Of a stretch of 6,285 nucleotides of DNA, positions 1 through 4,994 are shown one piece after another; the stretch's first letter is position 1, and each line of letters starts with the position of its first letter. The stretch spans positions 1-6,285 of the forward strand of contig JAUQPV010000156.1 of assembly GCA_030550225.1 (NCBI GenBank), read 5' to 3'. The DNA is from Acidobacteriota bacterium. Its GTDB lineage: Bacteria > Acidobacteriota > HRBIN11. A program made the position numbers and the translations under genes. The notes under the pieces were generated by a model. The model made no database searches, was not told the DNA's origin, and saw only the letters and a list, made by a program, of their open reading frames with translations.

Positions 1-419
1 CGTCGCCCCGGTCGGTCCCGAAGACACCGCAAGAGATCGCCCGCTTCCTACGGCTTCAGGCCTTGGATTACATCCGCTCCGGCGAAAACTGGCAGGCCGC
101 CCGGGCCCTGGAAAACGCCATCCAGCTTCAGCCGAATGAGGCCGAACTTTACTTTTTGCTTGGGACCGTCTATGAGAAGCACCCCCGGCTCCATGCCCGG
201 GCCGCCCAGGCATATACGAAGGCCGTAGAACTCGAACCGGACAACATCCAGTATATGTTCCATCTGGCTACCTTGCTTTACCAGAACGGCCAGTTTCTTC
301 GGGCGGCTCGGTACCTCGAGCGTCTGGCGGCCCTGGACCCCCTCAACGGGAGAGTCCATGAGATGCTGGCCGACGTCCGTCGGCGCTTGGCCCAGGGACA
401 AGGGGAGGATGAAGCTTGA
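1..419 (+). CDS. TPR-repeat protein, C-terminal part (5' end outside window)
   Basis: The frame is open from the first complete codon (base 3) to TGA at 417-419, so the true start lies left of the window. The TTG at 63 is probably internal, because the codons before it already read as a helix (ARFLRLQALDYI) belonging to the first repeat. Three tetratricopeptide repeats are visible: one around ALDYIRSGENWQAARALENA ending in LQPNEAE, one with AQAYTKAVELEPDN, and one with AARYLERLAALDPLNG. Each shows the TPR pattern of paired amphipathic helices and a closing 'L-x-P' turn. A charged tail (DVRRRLAQGQGEDEA) follows. TPRs are protein-binding scaffolds; partner and location cannot be read here. Similar C-terminal TPR blocks occur in large multidomain proteins (for example J-domain or DUF4388 proteins of Acidobacteria), but the N-terminal domain is not visible. 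The stop overlaps the TTG start of the next gene, implying translational coupling. Confidence 0.85.
   Translation, partial: SPRSVPKTPQEIARFLRLQALDYIRSGENWQAARALENAIQLQPNEAELYFLLGTVYEKHPRLHARAAQAYTKAVELEPDNIQYMFHLATLLYQNGQFLRAARYLERLAALDPLNGRVHEMLADVRRRLAQGQGEDEA
402..408 (+). promoter_or_regulatory. Shine-Dalgarno site for the gene at 416
   Basis: GGGGAGG lies inside the end of the TPR gene, 7 bases before TTG at 416. This spacing supports the rare TTG start, which overlaps the preceding TGA. A competing start is ATG at 491, preceded by AGGGA at 481-485 with 5 bases between. The first site matches better, the second has the better start codon. Confidence 0.55.
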
Positions 420-1093
420 AGGCCGGGTCTTCAGGAGATCCGGGATCAGGGACGCCCAGACCCCTAACACCGGACTGGATAGGGATACCTATGGGATGGA
501 CGCAGGCCTTCCAGCGCGGTCGGTGGGGCTATGACTTGATGTGGATTCTCTTTCTGGCCTTCATCTTGGGAAGCCCCGTCCACTTCCCGAAGACGAACCG
601 TCACATGGCCTATCAACTGCTCCTCCAAAGTTGGCAGACGGTCCGCCAGGGGGCCTTTCAGGTCCACTTCCGGGGCTTTGCCGGCCTGAGTGAGCGTCTC
701 CACGTCATTTGGGGCGAAGTCCTGACCCACCAGGGCCGGATCGTCCGATTGAGCGTCGATGGAGAGCCAGCCCTGTCGGCTGAGACGAAACGCTACATCG
801 CCGACCAGATTCGGCAGTTCTTCGAAGTCTACGGCACGTCTCGCCCCGAGCCCGCTCCAGACTTCGAAGGCTGGATGGTCCCGGAAAGCGACTTCATGGC
901 CCAACTCTACTTTCCGGTCTTCCCACCGGGTGGCTTGGCGGACCGGCCGTCGCCGGCCCTGGAAGATCTCCATCTATGGCTGAGTCCTGTCGGCCTCCCC
1001 TTGCAAGTCGCCTTCCAGGCACCTGACCGCCGGACGTACATCCTGTTCATCGAATGGCGACCAACGGACGAGACTTCGCCGGATGCCTCGTAG
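416..1093 (+). CDS. Unrecognised protein with one N-terminal hydrophobic segment
   Basis: I do not recognise this family. From TTG at 416 it is 225 residues; from ATG at 491 it is 200. With the long start, residues 1-25 are Gly/Pro/Ser-rich and unstructured-looking. A basic stretch (FQRGRWGYD) is followed by a short hydrophobic core (LMWILFLAFILG, about 41-52), then the rest of the chain, which is soluble in character. This fits a signal anchor or uncleaved signal peptide with the C-terminal ~170 residues outside the cytoplasm; no lipobox cysteine or clear A-x-A cleavage site is seen. The exported part alternates hydrophobic and polar residues (for example FQVHFRGF, RIVRLSVDG, RRTYILFIEW), suggesting beta structure. 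The gene overlaps the TPR gene by 4 bases and is probably in its operon. Its TAG stop (1091-1093) lies at the outer edge of the inverted repeat of the IVP element, so its original C-terminus may have been altered. Reading as a real gene rests on the strong SD site, the membrane segment and the gene-like composition. Confidence 0.7.
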   Translation: MKAGSSGDPGSGTPRPLTPDWIGIPMGWTQAFQRGRWGYDLMWILFLAFILGSPVHFPKTNRHMAYQLLLQSWQTVRQGAFQVHFRGFAGLSERLHVIWGEVLTHQGRIVRLSVDGEPALSAETKRYIADQIRQFFEVYGTSRPEPAPDFEGWMVPESDFMAQLYFPVFPPGGLADRPSPALEDLHLWLSPVGLPLQVAFQAPDRRTYILFIEWRPTDETSPDAS

Positions 1094-1123
1094 GGCGAAT
1101 GGCGAATAGCAAACGGCGAATGG
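1093..1123 (+). repeat. Left heptanucleotide array and inverted-repeat arm
   Basis: From 1094 the sequence runs in 7-base units: GGCGAAT, GGCGAAT, AGCAAAC, GGCGAAT, then a diverged GGAGGAG, which also serves as part of the ribosome-binding region of the IVP gene. The consensus RGCGAAN recurs in reverse complement at 1520-1550. Confidence 0.75.
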
Positions 1124-1138
1124 AGGAGAGGATAAGCC

Positions 1139-1505
1139 ATGAAGGCGGTCCGATCGTTTCAGGATTTGGAAGTGTGGCAACGGGCAGTGGACCTGGCCAC
1201 CCAAGTGTATCGGGTGGCTAAAAAATTCCCCGCCTCAGAGCGATTCGGTTGACCAGCCAGATTCAACGGGCAAGGATTTCCGTGGCGTCCAACATCGCTG
1301 AGGGATGGGGACGGGGAACGACGGGGGAATTCATTCAATTTTTGTGGATTGCCAAGGGTTCGTTGGTTGAGTTAGAAACTCACCTGATAATGGCGCATCG
1401 TCTCGGCTATCTTCCGGAGGAAGCCCTCCGTTCACTACGAGAATGGAAAGCATCAGCCGAATGATGGTTCGCCTGAGCCATTCCCTCCAGCAGAAGGATG
1501 GATAG
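1139..1505 (+). pseudogene. Four-helix-bundle 23S rRNA-intervening-sequence protein (IVP), two frameshifts
   Basis: Start ATG 1139 follows GAGAGG (1126-1131) at 7 bases. The first frame gives MKAVRSFQDLEVWQRAVDLA and on to FPASERFG, then TGA at 1250-1252. Shifting by one base at about 1247-1251 restores the family consensus: LTSQIQRARISVASNIAEGW, GRGTTGEFIQFLWIAKGS and LVELETHL. That frame runs out at TGA 1462-1464 with an untypical tail, but a further one-base shift near 1444-1446 reads ESISRMMVRLSHSLQQKDG and stops at TAG 1503-1505. This matches the usual last helix (family pattern EISRML..LI.SL). The repaired product is about 122 residues, the normal family length. Both lesions are consistent with loss of one base. 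The family forms four-helix bundles, is encoded in 23S rRNA intervening sequences and free-standing, and is related to the Avd proteins of diversity-generating retroelements; its biochemical role is unsettled. Sequencing error is an alternative, though the much longer neighbouring frames are intact. Confidence 0.85.
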
Positions 1506-1519
1506 CGCCTCCTTACCCA

Positions 1520-1550
1520 CCACTCGCTGTTCGCCCTTCGCTACTCGCCG
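1520..1550 (-). repeat. Right heptanucleotide array and inverted-repeat arm
   Basis: Read on the - strand from 1549, the units are GGCGAGT, AGCGAAG, GGCGAAC and AGCGAGT, the same RGCGARN consensus as the left array. The array ends directly against the stop codon of the polymerase gene (TAG on the - strand, 1553-1551). Between this array and the IVP stop (1506-1519) nothing else is seen. Confidence 0.75.
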
Positions 1551-3887
1551 CTACGGCAAAAGCCGAGACTCTGGGACGCCCAGGACGCCCAGGATGCGGC
1601 TGGCCGCCGGGACGACCTGATTCTGGACGTAGTACTCGACGTCGATGCGGTCGGCCGGGACGAAGGGATAGGGCGCTACCCGACGGTACAGGGGCCCCGT
1701 CCCCCGCAGGACGACGTAGCCGACCTTATTGCCGGCCGTCAGGCGGTGGCCCCGCTCGAGGAGGACTTGAGCGGCGGCGACGTGGGGCGTGTTGGCCTTA
1801 TACTCGTCTAAGCGCTTCGTCAGGGTCTTCCAAATCACGAGCTTCCGCCAGTCCATCCGGCCGGCCCGAAGGTCCTGGACGGCGGACCGCACGATATGAA
1901 CGGCCCGGTCGACGTCCTGGTCTTGGAGGACGGCCGCCAGGACGGCCTCTTGGATCTCTTGGGCCACGGGGGCCCAATCGCCGCGCACGACTTCCAGGCC
2001 GACGATGTCGAGGGTCCCGGCCTCGGTCAGGCCGGCGTAGCGCTTTTTGGCCTCGGTGAACAGGATCCGCCGGTAGACCCGCTCAAGCTCGATGTCCATC
2101 TGGAGACGGCTTCGGATTCGGTCGATGAGGGCCCGAATCCGGTCGGGCTCGTAAAGGACGAAGAGGGAGTCCGTATCGCCGTAGATGACGGTCAGGCCCA
2201 GCTCGCCGGCCCATTCGATGGCCTGCTGGATCGTCCAGCGACCCCAGTCGGCGGCCGCTTCGGCGACGGGCCGGGCGTACCAGCGGGCGCCCAGCCAGCC
2301 GGCGTAGCCGTAGACGGCGTTCGTGATGACCTTGACGGCCTTCTCCTGGGCCGCTAAGAGGCGAGCGTGAGGGTCGTCGGGTGGCAGAGCACGGCGGCGT
2401 TCCTTGACGGCTTGGCGCGCCTCCAGGAGCCGTCGCAGGACGGTCCGGTACACGCCGTCGGGGTGTTTCCGGAAACGGTGGCCCGTCGTCGGAGCCTGGA
2501 AAACCTCGTCGGCCGAGACTTTCTCCGACGGCGGGACATACGTATCGGGGGAGATGTTGTAGAGGAGCATGAGGGTCGGGTACATGGATTTAAAGTCCAG
2601 GACGGCGACGTTCTCGTGGATGCCCAGGCGAGGTTCCAGGACGTATCCGCCGACATAAGGCACGTAGGGCTGTTCCCGACGCTTGGGGGCCAGCTCGCCC
2701 GCCCGGCGGGCTTCCCGAAGCAGGAAGTGTTCGACCCGAAAGCCGGCCGCCGCCGGTCCGACCTGATCGAGGGGAATGCCCGTCAGGCGAGACAGCTCCA
2801 CGGCGTAGTGCCAGAATTCCTGACTGACCTGCCACAGCGTCCGAAGCCGTCGTTCGAACCACTGCCGAGCCGCGGCCGGGTCTTGCTTCCAGCGCTGGGC
2901 CCACGTCCAGTCGTCCCACTCCTCGAAGTCGGTCGCCAGTCCCAGGTACCGGGCGACCCGTTCGAGCGTCTCGAGCTTCACTTCCGAGATTTCGGTCGCA
3001 AAGTCCAAGACGTCCACGTTGGCCCGGCCCGTGATGGAGATGTGGCCGTAGAGGCTCGGATGAGGCTCGGACCCGTCCCGGCCGACGGTCAGGGCGAGGC
3101 CGTGGTGGTGGAAGCGTTCCAGCAGGTACGGCCAGTCCCACCGGTTGACGCCGTATCCGAAGACGACGTCCGGCTGGAGGCGGGACCAAATCTCCAGAAA
3201 CCGCTCGAGCAGGCTTCGTTCCTCGCCGGTCAGCACGTGGCACGTCTGACCGTCGTACATACCGATGATGACGACCGGGTCCCGCTCGGAGAGCATGATG
3301 CCCTCAGCCTGCCAAGGGAGCATGCCCCAGGCGACGAAGCGCAGGTCCGGCGGGGGGAGCGTCTCGTCGACGAGGGTCGGGTCCTCGGCCACGACCCGAC
3401 CGACCCGAAGACCGGCCTCAGCCATCGGCTGGTCCCACGTCGGGAGGGACTCGACCCGGCATATCCACCACGTGGACGGGGTCAGCTGGCAGTCCAGGAG
3501 ATACTGGACGGACCAACGGATATCGTCCTCCAGGGCCGTCTCGATGCCGGGGATCTTGCGAAACGCCTGGGCAAGCCGTCCCATGGCGGCCGCATCGACG
3601 GCCCGGGTCTGGACCTCGACGACCCGGCGGATCCGACCCTGCCAGCGGCGTTCGACGACCCGAGCGGCGACGAAGTCCTTCAGACGTTGCCCCTGGGCCG
3701 CGACCTGGGCCTGCAAGTTCTCGACGTCGGCATCCTCTCGGGGGAGCAAATAGAAGCGGGGCCACCGCCGGTCATCGATCAGCAGGACCCGCTGGCCGTC
3801 TCCCGTCACGCCCCATAGCCACATCTCGGGACGTTCGGAACGGACTTCATAGTTGAGGTCCAGGAGCCAGAAGCGTAGCCGTTCCAT
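1551..3887 (-). CDS. Archaeal-type family B DNA polymerase with degenerate 3'-5' exonuclease
   Basis: A 778-residue template-directed DNA polymerase, the usual size for archaeal PolB. N-terminal domain is about residues 1-180. The exonuclease domain (about 181-375) is structurally recognisable but its catalytic residues are mostly replaced: Exo I D-x-E is G188-M-L190, the Exo II Asn is G246 although D251 in WDWPYL remains, and Exo III Y-x3-D is W343-x3-R347. The ELSRLTGIPLDQVG stretch (364-377) leads into the palm. Polymerase motifs are intact: motif A DFKSMYPTLM (431-440) with NISPDT, motif B K519-x3-N523-x2-YGYAG (526-530), motif C YGDTDS (569-574), KKRYAG (614-619) and a G-LEVVRGDW element (630-638). 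The thumb carries TKRLDEYK (690-697), PHVAAA and EYYVQNQVVPA. No PCNA-type PIP box is visible at the C-terminus (ESRLLP). ATG at 3887 has GGGGA 4 bases upstream. It lies 30 bases after the CheW-like gene, likely one transcript. It is not the E. coli Pol II type. A role in translesion synthesis or repair is an inference. Confidence 0.95.
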   Translation of the reverse strand: MERLRFWLLDLNYEVRSERPEMWLWGVTGDGQRVLLIDDRRWPRFYLLPREDADVENLQAQVAAQGQRLKDFVAARVVERRWQGRIRRVVEVQTRAVDAAAMGRLAQAFRKIPGIETALEDDIRWSVQYLLDCQLTPSTWWICRVESLPTWDQPMAEAGLRVGRVVAEDPTLVDETLPPPDLRFVAWGMLPWQAEGIMLSERDPVVIIGMYDGQTCHVLTGEERSLLERFLEIWSRLQPDVVFGYGVNRWDWPYLLERFHHHGLALTVGRDGSEPHPSLYGHISITGRANVDVLDFATEISEVKLETLERVARYLGLATDFEEWDDWTWAQRWKQDPAAARQWFERRLRTLWQVSQEFWHYAVELSRLTGIPLDQVGPAAAGFRVEHFLLREARRAGELAPKRREQPYVPYVGGYVLEPRLGIHENVAVLDFKSMYPTLMLLYNISPDTYVPPSEKVSADEVFQAPTTGHRFRKHPDGVYRTVLRRLLEARQAVKERRRALPPDDPHARLLAAQEKAVKVITNAVYGYAGWLGARWYARPVAEAAADWGRWTIQQAIEWAGELGLTVIYGDTDSLFVLYEPDRIRALIDRIRSRLQMDIELERVYRRILFTEAKKRYAGLTEAGTLDIVGLEVVRGDWAPVAQEIQEAVLAAVLQDQDVDRAVHIVRSAVQDLRAGRMDWRKLVIWKTLTKRLDEYKANTPHVAAAQVLLERGHRLTAGNKVGYVVLRGTGPLYRRVAPYPFVPADRIDVEYYVQNQVVPAASRILGVLGVPESRLLP

Positions 3888-3917
3888 GGCATCCCCGTCA
3901 CGGGATGACCGCGCCGG

Positions 3918-4451
3918 TCAGGTCGGCCGGTCGACCGATTCAGCCGACGGGGGTGACGCCTCCGTCGCCGGCTGGAATTCGACCCACAACCGGCGTTCAT
4001 GGGGCTGGAGCAGGAGGTCCAGGTCCGGCAGGAGGACGATCTGATCGCCATCCAGGAGCGCCCCGACGATGAGGTCGGCCAGGGCCGTATCCGGTAAGGG
4101 CGGGACCGGCTGGATTTGATGGAGGGCGACCCGTAGCAGGGCATGCGCCTCATCGGCGACCAGGCCGACGGGGTACTGCTGGACCCACGTCACGACGATG
4201 CGGGTCCGGCGCGTCACGTCCGCCGCGAAGCCGAAGCGCTTGCGAAGGTCCAAAATGGGGATCAACTCGCCCCGTACTTCGATCAGGCCCTCGATGAAGG
4301 GCGGTGCGTTCGGCACAGGCTGAGCCGGTCGGTACCGCAGGACTTCCCGAAGACGCTCGATCGGCTGGGCCATCGTCAGGGCGCCAACCCGAAAGGCCAG
4401 AAAGACGTACTCGGGCGCTTCCAAGAGGGATTCGGGCACCGCCGCGGCCAT
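3918..4451 (-). CDS. CheW-like chemotaxis/signalling coupling protein
   Basis: A 177-residue single-domain protein of typical CheW length. CheW domains are cytoplasmic SH3-like double barrels that link chemoreceptors to the histidine kinase CheA. Family signatures appear in order: a first beta strand YVFLAFRVG (15-23), PIERLREVLR (30-39), VPNAPPFIEGLIEVRG (46-61) where CheW usually has an 'I-N-L-R-G' box (here I-E-V-R-G, Arg60 kept), IPILDLRKRFG (64-74), TRIVV (83-87), VGLVADEAHALLRV (95-108) and a closing VGALLDGDQIVLLPDLDLLL (129-148). The last ~20 residues are a Pro/Ser/Glu-rich tail. ATG at 4451 is preceded by AGGGAG (+ strand 4459-4464) at 7 bases. No CheA, receptor or other che gene is in the window, so it may serve a distant chemosensory or pilus-type array. 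The polymerase gene follows after 30 bases. Confidence 0.92.
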   Translation of the reverse strand: MAAAVPESLLEAPEYVFLAFRVGALTMAQPIERLREVLRYRPAQPVPNAPPFIEGLIEVRGELIPILDLRKRFGFAADVTRRTRIVVTWVQQYPVGLVADEAHALLRVALHQIQPVPPLPDTALADLIVGALLDGDQIVLLPDLDLLLQPHERRLWVEFQPATEASPPSAESVDRPT

Positions 4452-4486
4452 CCGCTTGCTCCCTCATGAGGATCGCCGTCCCTATG

Positions 4487-4516
4487 ATGATACCACAGGG
4501 TCGGCCCTGGGGTCAT
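4487..4516 (-). promoter_or_regulatory. Likely promoter of the cheW-like/polymerase pair
   Basis: On the - strand, ATGACC (4516-4511, 4 of 6 to TTGACA) and TATCAT (4492-4487, 5 of 6 to TATAAT) are 18 bases apart. Transcription would start near 4480, giving a leader of about 30 bases with the SD site. The spacer holds a perfect small palindrome, CAGGG-TCGG-CCCTG on the + strand at 4496-4509, which could be an operator half or chance. The 104-base gap to the upstream gene agrees with an independent promoter. Confidence 0.45.
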
Positions 4517-4555
4517 CGGCTCGGGCCGCCCGGCGGGTCGGGACACCCCGTCGAA

Positions 4556-4819
4556 TCAGTCCTCCACGTCGGTGGCGCTTTCGGCGGCCATGGGGGCTTC
4601 TTCGGCGATGGCCCGCTTGACGCGGCGGACACGAGACTTGGCTTGTTCGACGGCCAGCTCGGCCTTATCCCGGAGGGATTCGGCTTTCTCCCGCAGGTAC
4701 CGGCGGGTTTCCCGGCCCGAGGCCGGCGCATAGAGTAAAGCCACGGCGGCCCCGACGATGGCGCCGACGACAAAGGACAGGGCCACTTCTAAGAAGGTCG
4801 CTCCATTCCGTTCCGCCAT
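4556..4819 (-). CDS. YtxH-type small membrane protein
   Basis: An 87-residue protein with the YtxH layout. A single membrane helix (about 10-30, including the GAIVG packing motif at 19-23) is followed by the family signature LLYAPASGRETR (28-39), then a long charged amphipathic helix (about 40-76) rich in Lys, Arg, Glu and Ala that is probably coiled-coil, and an acidic tail. The family is widespread in bacteria, with Bacillus members in general-stress regulons; its molecular function is not settled. ATG at 4819 is preceded by AGGAGG (+ strand 4828-4833) at 8 bases, an optimal site. It has its own promoter and stands 104 bases before the CheW-like gene, so it is probably a single-gene transcript or reads through weakly. 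Confidence 0.9.
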   Translation of the reverse strand: MAERNGATFLEVALSFVVGAIVGAAVALLYAPASGRETRRYLREKAESLRDKAELAVEQAKSRVRRVKRAIAEEAPMAAESATDVED

Positions 4820-4858
4820 GTTCCAATCCTCCTCGTATCAGGCGATCCGACCAGCTAT

Positions 4859-4887
4859 ACCATAGATCGAGGAGGGCTCCATGTCAA
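4859..4887 (-). promoter_or_regulatory. Sigma70-type promoter of the ytxH-like gene
   Basis: On the - strand a perfect -35 hexamer TTGACA (4887-4882) is followed, 17 bases on, by TATGGT (4864-4859, 4 of 6 to TATAAT). The start would fall near 4852, leaving a leader of about 33 bases that carries AGGAGG at 4833-4828. Confidence 0.65.
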
Positions 4888-4934
4888 AAGATGCGGGGCC
4901 TGACCTATAATCCGTCTTTGGGAATGGAAGGAGT

Positions 4935-4976
4935 GAAGAGCGTAGAGCCAAGCGCAAAGAGCATAGGGCATAGGGT
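4935..4976 (+). repeat. Third heptanucleotide-periodic array
   Basis: Six consecutive 7-base units: GAAGAGC, GTAGAGC, CAAGCGC, AAAGAGC, ATAGGGC, ATAGGGT (consensus NNAGRGC). The two units before (GGAATGG, AAGGAGT) may be decayed copies. The period is that of the IVP-flanking arrays but the consensus differs. It fills most of the 175-base gap between the amidohydrolase and ytxH-like genes. Confidence 0.7.
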
Positions 4977-4986
4977 CTTGCTCTTT
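4956..4986 (-). terminator. Hairpin just after the amidohydrolase stop, possible terminator
   Basis: AAAGAGCA (4956-4963) pairs perfectly with TGCTCTTT (4979-4986) around a 15-base loop. On the - strand it begins 8 bases after the amidohydrolase stop. The 3' arm ends in TTT but is followed by GCG, so it is not a classical intrinsic terminator. One arm is made from the heptad array. Confidence 0.35.
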
Positions 4987-4994
4987 CGACTGTC

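Larger units (their letters stand above)
1091..1553 (+). mobile_element. IVS-like element: broken IVP gene between inverted heptad repeats
   Basis: The unit consists of a left array of 7-base repeats (1093-1123), a four-helix-bundle IVP gene remnant (1139-1505) and a right array (1520-1550) that is the imperfect reverse complement of the left. Compared as inverted repeats, 23 of 31 positions match and two more would form G-U pairs in RNA. The inside is poorer in G+C than its surroundings: by direct count 42% in 1321-1380 and 57% in 1381-1440, against 73% in 1561-1620 of the polymerase gene. Intervening sequences of bacterial 23S rRNA genes have this plan: an ORF of about 120 codons enclosed by complementary ends that fold into a stem. 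Here there is no rRNA on either side, so the unit is free-standing. The outer edges (TAG at 1091, CTA at 1551) are my inference; no target-site duplication was found. Confidence 0.5.

Noticed and set aside
409..531. Short frame from ATG 409 overlapping the start of the 416 gene
   Set aside because: The GGGGAGG site abuts this ATG with no spacing, and the 40-residue product has no features. It competes with a frame encoding a membrane segment.
1220..1250. Programmed frameshifting at the A6 run (1220-1225) in the IVP gene
   Set aside because: The zero frame still encodes family consensus (FPASERFG) after the A run, so the shift lies at about 1247-1251, where there is no slippery heptamer. A second unrelated shift further on also argues for decay.
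1091..1553. CRISPR array or retron/diversity-generating retroelement around the IVP gene
   Set aside because: The 7-base units are contiguous with no spacers, and there is no reverse transcriptase or variable repeat nearby. Relation to Avd is by family only.
2367..3818. Long + strand open frame (483 codons) opposite the polymerase gene
   Set aside because: It is fully antisense to a gene with unmistakable polymerase motifs, and long antisense frames are expected in GC-rich coding DNA. Its translation is Gly/Arg/Asp-rich with no recognisable domain.
4143..4469. + strand open frame opposite the CheW-like gene
   Set aside because: Antisense to a clear CheW domain, with no domain of its own.
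4517..4555. Possible terminator after the ytxH-like gene
   Set aside because: Only a 4-bp stem (CGGG/CCCG) without a T tract was found; not supportable as a terminator.
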